A stretch of DNA of 64,000 bases, taken from IMG/VR virus record IMGVR_UViG_3300009161_000044, positions 1 to 64,000 of that record, one strand, 5' to 3'. A program made the position numbers and the translations under genes. This stretch comes from a virus. A model generated the notes under the pieces. That model was not told the origin of the DNA. It made no database searches and saw only the letters and a program-made list of their open reading frames with translations. Below, one piece after another: positions 50,355-57,552 of this stretch (the first letter of the stretch is position 1; every line of letters starts with the position of its first letter).

Positions 50355-51071
50355 CTAGTCTAGAACTGTGCATCCAGGTACAATTGAATATCCATTTACA
50401 TCTCTAAATCGTCTAAATACAGCTTCATATATCGCACCTTCCCGCCATAACAAGTTGCCGTTAGTAAAGCTACTACTAGTAGTGTTCATTGGTGTATAAA
50501 AAAAGGTATTTTTAATTATAAAGTTCTGCCTAAACCTTGTTTGCATAACGTCATTGAGCCAATTGTCCCCATAACATATGTCTAATCCACCTGGAATATC
50601 TATCCAATCAGATTTATGGATAAACATCAACGATCCGCCATTGCCTCCGGTGACTCCTTCATGCCAGGGAACAAGATCAATTTCTCCTGTTACTGGCAAA
50701 CCACAAGATGCATCATAGGATATGTTATAAAATTGATTTGGTTTGAACACCTTATGAATCTTATGGAATAGTTTTATATCAACTATGATGTCATCGTTGA
50801 GAATACAGATTCTGTTATATCGGCTTACGGCTACGCCAAAATTATATGCAGGATTTACATATATGTTTTTACCAAGATCGTATAATTTAACCTTAGGGTG
50901 CGTTAATACTTCATGATTTGGCGTAGCTGCAGTATCATTGTCGATGATAATAACTTCGCCAATTATGTCTAACTGCACAACAACAGAAAGAAAATCTAAG
51001 AATGGAGCAAATCTCCACATGGTGGGCGTCACTACTGAGAATTTAGATTCCTCTGAAATTGTTAATTCCAC
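50355..51071 (-). CDS. GT-A glycosyltransferase, paralogue of the 9.4 kb gene
   Basis: 238 aa. VVTPTMWRFAPFLDFL, NIYVNPAYNFGVAVSR and CILNDDIIVDIKLFHKI repeat the pattern of the protein at 9.4 kb. The DxD-like NDD binds the nucleotide-sugar. Overlaps the aminotransferase-like gene by 10 bp. Confidence 0.78.
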   Translation of the reverse strand: MELTISEESKFSVVTPTMWRFAPFLDFLSVVVQLDIIGEVIIIDNDTAATPNHEVLTHPKVKLYDLGKNIYVNPAYNFGVAVSRYNRICILNDDIIVDIKLFHKIHKVFKPNQFYNISYDASCGLPVTGEIDLVPWHEGVTGGNGGSLMFIHKSDWIDIPGGLDICYGDNWLNDVMQTRFRQNFIIKNTFFYTPMNTTSSSFTNGNLLWREGAIYEAVFRRFRDVNGYSIVPGCTVLD

Positions 51072-52357
51072 AGCTCGAGCACCTGTTCGTAATACACAAA
51101 CACATCTTCACTGTAATGCGGAGGACACCCTACAAAGAATACATTCGACAATGCCTTGTTTGCATTTGGATAGTCTGCTGCTATGCCCAGATGTTGATAT
51201 CCAGGATGCAATAGTATATTGCCCGCAAAGTAGTTGCGAGTCTGAATTCGATTACTTTCAAAGAAAGCCTGCAGTTTTTCTTTATTTGCAGCACTATCTA
51301 CAATAATAGGTACACCGAACCAGCTGGGATCTGCAGCATCTAGTTTATCTGCTATACGAGCTTGTGGAATATGTTTTTCAATTAGCGACTTAATCTTAGC
51401 AAAATTAACACGACGCTTACTATCGATTTCGTCAACCTTCTTGAGTTGCTCTACTCCAATAGCACCTTGCATATCTAGCGGCTTGAGATTATATCCCATA
51501 TTGGTAAAGAGATATTTGTGGTCAATCACACCATCATATCCATCCAACCACTTATCAAATCTGTTACCACATGTACCACATGCTAATAGATTAGCTGCAC
51601 CAACACAACGGCAATCTCGCCCCCACCAACTGATACTACGAACAAGATTAATTAGTTCGATATCGTCAGACGATACCATTCCACCTTCACCGGTAGAAAT
51701 ATGGTGGGCAGGGTAAAATGATGTGGACCAAGCATAATAGTAATCAGTTAACAGCTTGTTGTTCCACTTTGAACCCAAGCTATCACAATTGTCACCGACC
51801 AGTATTAGATTGTGTCGTTGACAGATATCTGCCAGCACATCCATATTGGGCGGATTACCCAATACTGGGGACACAAAGATTGCCACCGTATTAGTGTTAA
51901 TAGCTGATTCGATCTGAGTTACATCAAAATTAAGCGTGTTCATTTCAATATCAATGAACACGGGCTTGAGATTATTTTGTACCAGAGGTGCAATGGTGGT
52001 GGGAAAGCCCACAGGGGACACAATTACTTCTGCACCGTCGCGCCATGATAGGTGCTTCTTTAGTGCAGCAATCATGGTAAGGTTAGCCGATGAACCTGAG
52101 TTCACCATGTGACTATACTTTACATTGAACTTTTTACCAAATGCCCACTGAAACTTAGCAACATTCTCTCCGGATACCAGCCACTTGCCAGTAAGGAATG
52201 CACGTACTCCTGCTTCGATCTCATTATGGTCCCAGTATGGGCCAGAATAAAAAACTGTGTCCTTAGAGGGATCTAGTTCCTTAGGAGTGTATGCATACTT
52301 GGGAGCGCCATTGGCTTTGACTAAAGCCGCAATCATTTGATCAATTTCAGTAGACAT
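51062..52357 (-). CDS. rfbH: RfbH/ColD-like sugar 3-dehydrase (PMP-dependent)
   Basis: 431 aa of the DegT/DnrJ aspartate-aminotransferase fold. SFYPAHHISTGEGGM has His where aminotransferases carry the PLP lysine, the hallmark of CDP-/GDP-4-keto-6-deoxyhexose 3-dehydrases. Cysteines in GRDCRC and CGTCGNRF fit the iron-sulphur site of the E1 enzyme. With GMD this could yield a 3,6-dideoxyhexose. Usual length ~430. Confidence 0.87.
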   Translation of the reverse strand: MSTEIDQMIAALVKANGAPKYAYTPKELDPSKDTVFYSGPYWDHNEIEAGVRAFLTGKWLVSGENVAKFQWAFGKKFNVKYSHMVNSGSSANLTMIAALKKHLSWRDGAEVIVSPVGFPTTIAPLVQNNLKPVFIDIEMNTLNFDVTQIESAINTNTVAIFVSPVLGNPPNMDVLADICQRHNLILVGDNCDSLGSKWNNKLLTDYYYAWSTSFYPAHHISTGEGGMVSSDDIELINLVRSISWWGRDCRCVGAANLLACGTCGNRFDKWLDGYDGVIDHKYLFTNMGYNLKPLDMQGAIGVEQLKKVDEIDSKRRVNFAKIKSLIEKHIPQARIADKLDAADPSWFGVPIIVDSAANKEKLQAFFESNRIQTRNYFAGNILLHPGYQHLGIAADYPNANKALSNVFFVGCPPHYSEDVFVYYEQVLELWN

Positions 52358-52424
52358 TTAATCCTCTAGATATTGTATAGTGTGCATATATGTATATGTT
52401 AGGTATACATAATGTTATTTTATT

Positions 52425-52508
52425 TGGTGGGTAGTGATGGATTCGAACCACCGTTGCCGAAGCGGCAGATTTACAGTCTGCTGGTATAAACCGCTCACCC
52501 AACTACCC
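52425..52508 (-). tRNA. tRNA-Tyr (GTA)
   Basis: 84 nt with variable arm. Acceptor GGGTAGT/ACTACCC, anticodon loop CTGTAAA, encoded CCA. Confidence 0.94.
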
Positions 52509-52709
52509 TAAATTAGAAGCTTCCCCTTGCTGGCTTACATCTTACGCTAGGTTTTCCTAGTAGTCATAATAGACGACATCAGCAGCAGCTCAACACAAGG
52601 GGATTAACGCATTGCCAGCGCCAGTTAGGTTGAACTGGAACCACCCGTACCTATCACGGCACTTCTCGTCGTGCGGGTCACACTATCCGTTGATTAGACG
52701 GAACGTTCT
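52509..52709 (-). other. 200-bp gap in the tRNA array with strong hairpins
   Basis: No open frame worth calling. Minus-strand hairpins: CTAGG-AAAA-CCTAG, CCAGTT...AACTGG, CCGT...ACGG, ACCCG...CGGGT, and a long-range CCCCTTG/CAAGGGG pair that would bracket 52.52-52.60 kb. It may be a structured RNA processed with the tRNAs. Confidence 0.4.
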
Positions 52710-52785
52710 TGGTAGCGCAGCTTGGAGTTGAACCAAGTTCTCCGGGTTATGAGCCCAGTGTAGTGCCGTTCTACTACCGCGCAAC
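52710..52785 (-). tRNA. tRNA-Met (CAT), first copy
   Basis: Anticodon loop CTCATAA on CTGGG/CCCGG, encoded CCA, D-arm GTAG...CTAC. Acceptor TGCGCGG/CTGCGCT leaves the first pair (T-T) unpaired, recalling the unpaired 1-72 position of initiator tRNAs, though those have C-A. Confidence 0.85.
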
Positions 52786-52792
52786 AGTTGAT

Positions 52793-52868
52793 TGGTGGAC
52801 CGTGGGAGAATTGAACTCCCTTCTCTGCGATGCAAACGCAGCATAATACCCAGTATACTAACAGCCCC
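52793..52868 (-). tRNA. tRNA-Ala (TGC), poorly paired acceptor
   Basis: Anticodon stem CTGCG/CGCAG with loop TTTGCAT and T-stem GGGAG/CTCCC are perfect, and the G3-U70 identity pair of tRNA-Ala is present. Acceptor positions 4, 6 and 7 do not pair. Either degenerate or needing correction. Encoded CCA. Confidence 0.8.
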
Positions 52869-52911
52869 ATAATACTATTTACTTGCGATATAACAATTGC
52901 AAAAATTAATT

Positions 52912-52995
52912 TGGTGCGCAAGGAGAGATTCGAACTCTCAAGCCTTTCGGCAACGGCTTCTAAGACCGTCATGTATACCGTTCCATCACTCGCGC
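52912..52995 (-). tRNA. tRNA-Leu (TAG)
   Basis: 84 nt, long variable arm. Acceptor GCGCGAG/CTTGCGC, anticodon loop CTTAGAA, encoded CCA. Confidence 0.93.
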
Positions 52996-53001
52996 ATTAG
53001 T

Positions 53002-53077
53002 TGGGGTGACTGATGGGACTCGAACCCACAGCGACCGGAATCACAATCCGGGGATCTACCATTGATCTACAGTCACC
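53002..53077 (-). tRNA. tRNA-His (GTG)
   Basis: 76 nt including the extra G-1 opposite C73. Acceptor GTGACTG/CAGTCAC, anticodon loop TTGTGAT, encoded CCA. Confidence 0.95.
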
Positions 53078-53083
53078 ACTGAG

Positions 53084-53161
53084 TGGCGGTCTCAACGGGA
53101 TTTGAACCCGCGTCTACTACGTGACAGGCAGTTATTCTTAACCAGACTGAACTATGAGACC
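53084..53161 (-). tRNA. tRNA-Asp (GTC)
   Basis: 78 nt. Acceptor GGTCTCA/TGAGACC, anticodon loop CTGTCAC, encoded CCA. Confidence 0.93.
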
Positions 53162-53175
53162 AATAAATAAAACTA

Positions 53176-53481
53176 ATGTCTATTCAATATTATATTATGG
53201 TTGACCCAGATAAACCTAATAAATGTAAATTAGGTATTACTAAGGATCCACACAATCGTATAAGATCATATCGAACAGCAAATCCAAATTGCTATTTTCT
53301 AGTAGTATACACTATACCTGATAAAATACACGAGAAAAAAATACTAGATCTTCTTAAAGATAGATTTCGTGTACAAAGCGAATATGTACATTGCCATCCT
53401 AATCTAGTAAAAAATATTGTTGAATGTTATCTAAACGATAACAATATCAAATTAGATGACGAAATTTACGGGCTGTATTGA
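53176..53481 (+). CDS. GIY-YIG-like (T5orf172/MUG113) protein
   Basis: 101 aa: YYIMVDPDKPNKCKLGITKD, then RIRSYRTANPNC and IHEKKILDLLKDRF with YVHCHPNLVKNIV. This follows the T5orf172/MUG113 branch of the GIY-YIG nuclease superfamily, with the first Y-Y pair, KxGxT and RxxxYxTxNP. It lies on the plus strand between minus-strand tRNA-Asp and tRNA-Asn, like a free-standing homing endonuclease. It is more AT-rich than its surroundings. Confidence 0.78.
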   Translation: MSIQYYIMVDPDKPNKCKLGITKDPHNRIRSYRTANPNCYFLVVYTIPDKIHEKKILDLLKDRFRVQSEYVHCHPNLVKNIVECYLNDNNIKLDDEIYGLY

Positions 53482-53544
53482 TTAACCCGAGAGCTCGTCA
53501 CACTCTCGATGGGCCGTAGAGCGAATCTACACTGCGCCAATATT
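53482..53544. other. Hairpin-rich spacer before tRNA-Asn
   Basis: Two inverted repeats, CGAGAG...CTCTCG and GTAGA-TTCGC-TCTAC, follow the GIY-YIG gene. They may serve as its terminator or as processing signals; no T-run follows. Confidence 0.4.
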
Positions 53545-53619
53545 TGGCTGGAGTGGCAAGGGTCGAACTTGCGACCAGACGATTAACAGTCGTCGGCTCT
53601 GCCTCTGAGCTACACTCCA
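53545..53619 (-). tRNA. tRNA-Asn (GTT)
   Basis: 75 nt. Acceptor TGGAGTG/CACTCCA, anticodon loop CTGTTAA, encoded CCA. Confidence 0.94.
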
Positions 53620-53627
53620 AAAATTAA

Positions 53628-54014
53628 TTAACGGGCGTCTTCTGCGTCCATTACGTCGCAAGTAAGAGGCCATGGGCCGCGATGCGGTACCATCGGCTTC
53701 AACATATCATAGTCTGTATTGCCAGCAGCATGTTCTTCAATTCTGCTGGCAACAGTTTCTGCAAGGTCACGACTGGCGTAACTGGCTACTGCGGAGTATC
53801 CACCTCTGTGTGCCTGCATCATGCGTTTGGTAGCAGCAAACTTACTAAGTCCTGCGCCATGCATGATAGCCTCAATCACCACTTGGAATGGTGTTACGTT
53901 ATCGTTAAGTACAACCACTGTAGCACCACCAGGAACATACAGAGGAGCATCCTGCTTGTCTGTGCTAGGTGGACGGTCTAGTACTGTTTCTTCGGCAATT
54001 TCGTTTAATCTCAT
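53628..54014 (-). CDS. clpS: ClpS-like adaptor, candidate head-packaged protein
   Basis: 128 aa. Residues ~33-95 follow ClpS: VVVLNDNVTPFQVVIEAIMH (in ClpS VLLNDDYTPMEFVVxVL), then AAATKRMMQAHRGG-type MxxxHxxG, and ASRDLAETVASRIEEHA. The N-degron pocket Asp/Asn and His are in place. A ~30-residue N-terminal extension starts MRLNEIAEETV, matching the LxE packaging-like motif; in ClpS the N-terminal tail also contacts the ClpA pore. It would deliver N-end-rule or other substrates to the phage or host ClpA. 4 bp after the upstream stop. Confidence 0.9.
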   Translation of the reverse strand: MRLNEIAEETVLDRPPSTDKQDAPLYVPGGATVVVLNDNVTPFQVVIEAIMHGAGLSKFAATKRMMQAHRGGYSAVASYASRDLAETVASRIEEHAAGNTDYDMLKPMVPHRGPWPLTCDVMDAEDAR

Positions 54015-54018
54015 TATA

Positions 54019-54384
54019 CTATTTTACCGGTGTTGATTGAGGTTTACGGTTGAATATTACTTTATTAAGTTCAGTATCCATAATGGTATATTCTACTGTG
54101 GTACGCTTTCTAGTGCGTACACTATTTGTATGTATAGCTTCTAGTATTACAGCAAATGCCTGCGGGCCTGTCAAGTTAGAATCGCTGATAGGCTTGCCAT
54201 CTGCCAATACTTGGTGAACCTTTCTAGATCTAGCTTTGTAGTGCTTGTACTTGTCAATTATTAGTTTAACAACACCTGCGCCAAATGCTGCAGTTAATAC
54301 TGCAGTGGCATCAATATTAGGCATTAGCTCTGAAAGCCAGTTTTCGTTGATCTGTTTGGATTCAGTTAGTTCATGTATTCTCAT
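54019..54384 (-). CDS. Hypothetical protein, candidate head-packaged protein (121 aa)
   Basis: MRIHELTESKQINENWLSEL carries the LxE motif. A hydrophobic helix (ATAVLTAAFGAGVVKLIIDK) follows, then a basic globular region (YKARSRKVHQVLADGK, RTRKRTTVEYTIMD). TATAAATAAC ends 5 nt before the ATG. It is in one unit with ClpS. Function unknown. Confidence 0.65.
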   Translation of the reverse strand: MRIHELTESKQINENWLSELMPNIDATAVLTAAFGAGVVKLIIDKYKHYKARSRKVHQVLADGKPISDSNLTGPQAFAVILEAIHTNSVRTRKRTTVEYTIMDTELNKVIFNRKPQSTPVK

Positions 54385-54389
54385 GCAGT

Positions 54390-54397
54390 TATTTATA
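54390..54397 (-). promoter_or_regulatory. Late promoter TATAAATA for the clpS unit
   Basis: Exact T4-type octamer; the ATG follows 5 nt after TAAATA. A weak -35-like TTGGGA lies 18 bp further up, so host polymerase use is possible too. Confidence 0.65.
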
Positions 54398-54399
54398 CA

Positions 54400-54690
54400 C
54401 GAGAATGAAATATATTCCCAACTTTTCGCTGCGGGACCGCAGCTGAGCCACGTGGGCTACCTACTCGTTACACGGTAGGTGGTGTGGGGCGACCATAAGA
54501 ATTCTTTTTTACCAAGGGGCACACCGTGCTGTTGTTTAAGAGTAAAAGCTGTATAACCCCAGCCACTCCCCCATAATACTAATGCTGACGGATTTTACCA
54601 GCCACGTTTTCACCATGGCCTTCATCCTCGCCGCCGCCCATTTGAACTTTGTTTAAGGTGGCGTTCGCAGTCGCGTTCCGCATTACCACC
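54400..54690. other. Unassigned ~290-bp region with hairpins
   Basis: On the minus strand GCTGCGG-TC-CCGCAGC and CCTAC...GTAGG hairpins and C/G-rich blocks are seen. Only very short frames are present, the best being 34 codons at 54579-54683. It is not a tmRNA as far as I can see: no resume codon region or tag-like peptide. Confidence 0.4.
54579..54683 (-). CDS. Possible small protein (34 aa)
   Basis: ATG 54683 to TAG 54579: MRNATANATLNKVQMGGGED + EGHGENVAGKIRQH. A GGTGG sequence lies 2-7 nt upstream. It starts 8 nt after a terminator T-run, an arrangement seen before three other genes here. Low certainty. Confidence 0.35.
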   Translation of the reverse strand: MRNATANATLNKVQMGGGEDEGHGENVAGKIRQH

Positions 54691-54723
54691 AATAAAAAAC
54701 CCTGGGATCTTTCGATGCCAGGG
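54691..54723 (-). terminator. Strong terminator with GAAA loop
   Basis: CCCTGG...CCAGGG with ATC-GAAA-GAT in the middle, then TTTTTTATT on the minus strand. Confidence 0.9.
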
Positions 54724-54752
54724 TCTATGTTAACACAGCAGTTGCTGCATTT

Positions 54753-54857
54753 CTAGACCCTAGTACGATAATCTCTTGGATTTTTCGACCAATAGCCACA
54801 GCGATTGGCTTCACGTATTTGTGCTTTACTAATACTGATTCCTCTCGTTGCTGCCAT
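54753..54857 (-). CDS. Small basic protein (34 aa)
   Basis: ATG 54857 to TAG 54753: MAATRGISISKAQIREANRC + GYWSKNPRDYRTRV. It is transcribed from the sigma70 promoter at 54.95 kb and ends 30 bp before a strong terminator, so the gene has its own transcription unit. Basic; could bind nucleic acid. Unknown. Confidence 0.55.
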   Translation of the reverse strand: MAATRGISISKAQIREANRCGYWSKNPRDYRTRV

Positions 54858-54939
54858 GTTGTGTATATTAAATCCTTTGTGTACGTCTGTCAACTACAGT
54901 GTTGACTTTGTATTTAGTCCTATTTCTTAATATGTGTGT

Positions 54940-54967
54940 ATTATACACGATATTTTGAATACGTCAA
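54940..54967 (-). promoter_or_regulatory. Sigma70 promoter, copy 3 (with repeat)
   Basis: TTGACG at 54967-54962, 16-bp spacer, TATAAT at 54945-54940. It follows repeat copy 3 immediately, as at the other repeat sites. Confidence 0.85.
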
Positions 54968-54978
54968 ATTTTATTTGT

Positions 54979-54998
54979 CTAATAGAATCAATGACTTA
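54979..54998. repeat. Dispersed repeat, copy 3 (partial)
   Basis: Minus strand TAAGTCATTGATTCTATTAG, containing the o-spanin stop codon at its first bases. It matches the 25.26 kb copy over 20 bp, then diverges. Confidence 0.85.
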
Positions 54999-55187
54999 GT
55001 TGTTGGGAGTAATTGGGCTAACTGGTTCCGCAGTTTTCTCTGGATATACTGAACGAATGGTCTTGAGCGGTGCTGGTGCACGGTTCAATATTTCCGGAGC
55101 TTCGGGCATGACAATCTCAGAAGTTAACTGAGTTGTGGTTCCGCATCCTGCAAGTAACAGTGTGGCTAATATGATTGTGTATTTCAT
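54996..55187 (-). CDS. Outer-membrane spanin lipoprotein (Rz1-like)
   Basis: 63 aa. Signal peptide with lipobox ATLLLAGC, then a Pro-rich periplasmic part (PEAPEILNRAPAPLKTI). Size and Pro content fit an o-spanin. It lies 9 bp after the i-spanin gene. Confidence 0.82.
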   Translation of the reverse strand: MKYTIILATLLLAGCGTTTQLTSEIVMPEAPEILNRAPAPLKTIRSVYPEKTAEPVSPITPNN

Positions 55188-55196
55188 CTTGATCTC

Positions 55197-55742
55197 CTAC
55201 TTGGCCTTAGGACGGTCTGATACCGACTTGTTAGACTTTTCTACAGCTTCCTTGACCTTTGCAAAGTAATCCTGCCAGGCTTTGATCTGTGCATCCTTCT
55301 CACGGCAAGTACTGTAGTTGTCTGTTACTACATTTAGTGCATCGGTATCTTTTACGCCACTGATGTCAGGATTGGCACTTGCGGTAGTATCTGGAACTGC
55401 TCCAGTTACTGCCTGATCGTGTACATATACCCAGCCTTTGCTAACCTCGCATATGCTAGGTACATCACGAATGCGGTCACGATATACTACCTGCATTTCC
55501 TTGATCTTTTGCACACGGTCAACGTACTCGGTTACTACTTTTTCCTTAATGGTGTTCTTTTCCTTATCAAATGCAAGCTGTAGATTTTGCTTTTCGATAA
55601 CGTAGTTGTTGATTACTGTTTCGTATTCAGCTTTGGTTACTTTGCTGCCAGTACGGTATCCGTAAAAGTATGTGCCGCCGATGACTAAAGCACCAACGAT
55701 AATACCACCAATGATCAGATATGGGGAAGGAATGCCTAACAT
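55197..55742 (-). CDS. Inner-membrane spanin (Rz-like)
   Basis: 181 aa. N-terminal transmembrane helix (YLIIGGIIVGALVIGGTYFY), a long coiled coil (~30-95), and a C-terminal YSTCREKDAQIKAWQDYF, close to Rz endings. Pairs with the o-spanin to fuse membranes at lysis. A GTAAATA box lies ~25 bp upstream. Confidence 0.85.
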   Translation of the reverse strand: MLGIPSPYLIIGGIIVGALVIGGTYFYGYRTGSKVTKAEYETVINNYVIEKQNLQLAFDKEKNTIKEKVVTEYVDRVQKIKEMQVVYRDRIRDVPSICEVSKGWVYVHDQAVTGAVPDTTASANPDISGVKDTDALNVVTDNYSTCREKDAQIKAWQDYFAKVKEAVEKSNKSVSDRPKAK

Positions 55743-55793
55743 ATTGCGTCCTCTGTTACGTTGTATTTACGCAGAGAACGCGGTTTTGTTAAA

Positions 55794-56021
55794 CTATTTG
55801 GGTGCCTTTGGGGCAAACTTTTCCAATCCAGTTGCACCTAATCCCGCAATGACCACGTACATCACACTGCTGTACATGAACTCATCTATCTTGTATCCCC
55901 AGAACAGGTTAGCAACAAACGCCAAGGTCATGAGGAACACGCAGACAAATGTGATCACTCGCTTGCTGGAAATAGAACCATCATGCCCATCTGCGAGCAT
56001 GCTTCGTAAACTTGATAGCAT
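55794..56021 (-). CDS. Holin-like membrane protein (75 aa)
   Basis: Two transmembrane helices (VITFVCVFLMTLAFVANLFW and MYSSVMYVVIAGLGATGL) after DGHDGSISSKR, a head typical of phage holin-like proteins. It precedes the spanins in the lysis order. Its ATG directly follows a terminator T-run with a late box in the terminator loop. Confidence 0.75.
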   Translation of the reverse strand: MLSSLRSMLADGHDGSISSKRVITFVCVFLMTLAFVANLFWGYKIDEFMYSSVMYVVIAGLGATGLEKFAPKAPK

Positions 56022-56064
56022 AAAAAACCCCCCTACTGGAATATTTATTCCAAAATTGGGGGTT
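56021..56064 (-). terminator. Terminator enclosing a late promoter box
   Basis: AACCCCC...GGGGGGTTTTTTATG on the minus strand; the loop holds GGAATAAATATTCC, itself a small palindrome with AATAAATA. Read-through RNA from upstream would fold the hairpin, while RNA started in the loop would not. Confidence 0.8.
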
Positions 56065-56656
56065 AAGGGGCGCGGCTATTGTGGAATCCGCGTATGGGTC
56101 TTGCGCCCAGTATACGGTCAATCTGCTCCCACGACCACAGGCTCATGGCACCGTTGTCGGGTGCAATGCCCAGCGGACGACTATCTACGCCCACGTCCAT
56201 GATACGGGCATCGACCACTTCGGGATGGTGGTCCATGTTGCCATGTACATGCCCAAACAGTGCATAACTGCCCCGATTCATACCCAGCCATTCCAGCATG
56301 GGATAGTGGAACAGGGTAACCAAACGATTACCAATCGTCAGATCCATGTAGTCGTTGATGCTGGCAAACTGCTTCTGCAGCAGATGATCACTGCGGATTA
56401 CCTTGTCGTGATTGCCATAGATCAGGTGCTTGCGTCCGGGCAGCTGCCCCATGATGTCACGGGCCCGCTTGCTGTCGCAGAAGAAGATGTCGCCCAGCAT
56501 ATAGACATCATCAGTATCCGCAACATCTCGCTGCCAATTTGCAATCAGTATACTGTCCATCTCGTCGGTCGTAGTACCATGACGAGTGTTGGGACAGAAA
56601 CTAAGAATGTTCCTGTGCCCAAAGTGACAGTCGCTAGTGAACCAAATCTTTGACAT
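56063..56656 (-). CDS. Calcineurin-like metallophosphoesterase
   Basis: 197 aa from the ATG at 56656. Metal motifs in order: SDCHFGHRN, GDIFF, GNHDK, and GHVHGNMDHH. Similar small phosphoesterases are found in many phages; substrate unknown. It shares TAATG with the membrane gene upstream. Confidence 0.87.
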   Translation of the reverse strand: MSKIWFTSDCHFGHRNILSFCPNTRHGTTTDEMDSILIANWQRDVADTDDVYMLGDIFFCDSKRARDIMGQLPGRKHLIYGNHDKVIRSDHLLQKQFASINDYMDLTIGNRLVTLFHYPMLEWLGMNRGSYALFGHVHGNMDHHPEVVDARIMDVGVDSRPLGIAPDNGAMSLWSWEQIDRILGARPIRGFHNSRAP

Positions 56657-56799
56657 TATGCAATGCAAGCTTGAATAGTAAGAATGACCATGGTAAGAAT
56701 GCTAATCCAGACAACGAAATTGATCCAGCGATCGCGGTCGTCTGTTCGCTTGTCGCTGGCGCGTTGCCGATCCTTCCAGGCGTAATCTTCATCACTCAT
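56656..56799 (-). CDS. Small membrane protein (47 aa)
   Basis: ATG 56799 to TAA 56656: charged head (DYAWKDRQRASDKRTDDRDR) and one transmembrane helix (FVVWISILTMVILTIQACIA). Overlaps both neighbours by 1-3 bp. Confidence 0.65.
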   Translation of the reverse strand: MSDEDYAWKDRQRASDKRTDDRDRWINFVVWISILTMVILTIQACIA

Positions 56800-56903
56800 T
56801 GCTTGTCCTCCACGTATTTAAGAAACATTGCCATCATAAAGCACATCAGTGCCGTGACCCATTGTCCCATAGCAAGGAACAATAAGGATAGTACTGCAAA
56901 CAT
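56796..56903 (-). CDS. Small membrane protein (35 aa)
   Basis: ATG 56903 to TGA 56796: MFAVLSLLFLAMGQWVTALM then CFMMAMFLKYVEDKQ, one hydrophobic hairpin. ATG overlaps the upstream TGA (TGATG) and its stop overlaps the next ATG, strong evidence of translational coupling. Confidence 0.65.
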   Translation of the reverse strand: MFAVLSLLFLAMGQWVTALMCFMMAMFLKYVEDKQ

Positions 56904-57109
56904 CAATAAGGTCGCAGTTCGTGATAGTCTTCGCTATCATTGATCATGACGCTGAAACTGTTATCCTGTTCCTGTAGCCACAGATCGTAGTTCTTGTCAT
57001 CCTGCTCAGCAGCACTGACGTAGGCTGTATTCAGTTCCGCAATGTCCCGCATGAACTGTACCATGTCATCATCGGTCATGTCCTCGTAGTAGCGTTTCAT
57101 ATGTCCCAT
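56903..57109 (-). CDS. Acidic hypothetical protein (68 aa)
   Basis: MGHMKRYYEDMTDDDMVQFM and an acidic helix-rich rest. An ATG three codons in (57100) is an alternative start. Coupled to the membrane gene downstream. Unknown. Confidence 0.6.
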   Translation of the reverse strand: MGHMKRYYEDMTDDDMVQFMRDIAELNTAYVSAAEQDDKNYDLWLQEQDNSFSVMINDSEDYHELRPY

Positions 57110-57112
57110 CCC

Positions 57113-57469
57113 TTAGTCCATCCGGCTAGTGGAGTACGCATCTAGGCCGTAGCGGCGAAGTGTCCGGGCAAACTCTTCAGCATAGGCTTCCTTGAGCTCC
57201 ATGCTCTGCCCACCACGGTGTACGCTGTACTGCAGGCAACGCTCGTAGCTGTTCTTGTAGAAGCCGTGCTTGATCAGCTCCTTACCCAACTTGCTGTTGC
57301 TGCGAACGCCTGGTACGTTCACCGTAGCAAAGCCGCAGACACCGCTGGGCACCACATAGCGGGTAGCACCATCCTGCACCACCATGGGTTTGGGGATGGT
57401 CTGCTGCATGCCCTGTTCGCCCGCACACTGCGCTTCGCTGATAATAAAAGGAACGTCGTCGTGATTCAT
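57113..57469 (-). CDS. Hypothetical protein (118 aa)
   Basis: Start at the ATG 57469 (MNHDDVPFIISEAQC), with GGAG 6 bp upstream; a TTG further up is less likely. It has a beta-rich middle (YVVPSGVCGFATVNVPGVRS) and a helical end. First gene behind promoter copy 4. Confidence 0.65.
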   Translation of the reverse strand: MNHDDVPFIISEAQCAGEQGMQQTIPKPMVVQDGATRYVVPSGVCGFATVNVPGVRSNSKLGKELIKHGFYKNSYERCLQYSVHRGGQSMELKEAYAEEFARTLRRYGLDAYSTSRMD

Positions 57470-57504
57470 TTTGAACTCCAACTGTTATTTAACCCTATGA
57501 ACGT

Positions 57505-57533
57505 ATATTACAGCCGTTCGGGTAGGGTTACAA
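57505..57533 (-). promoter_or_regulatory. Sigma70 promoter, copy 4 (with repeat)
   Basis: TTGTAA at 57533-57528, 17-bp spacer, TAATAT at 57510-57505, then CATAGGGTTA as in copies 1 and 2. Confidence 0.7.
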
Positions 57534-57552
57534 CCAGAATTTTCGCCAGATT

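Noticed and set aside
52600-52700. Extra tRNA between tRNA-Tyr and tRNA-Met
   Set aside because: Some stem-like pairs exist but there is no proper T-arm, anticodon arm or CCA.
52694-52972. 92-codon frame in the tRNA array
   Set aside because: Runs through tRNA-Met and tRNA-Ala; not coding.
54400-54690. tmRNA
   Set aside because: No tRNA-Ala-like half, no tag-like short frame ending in Ala-Ala, and no flanking acceptor pairing were found.
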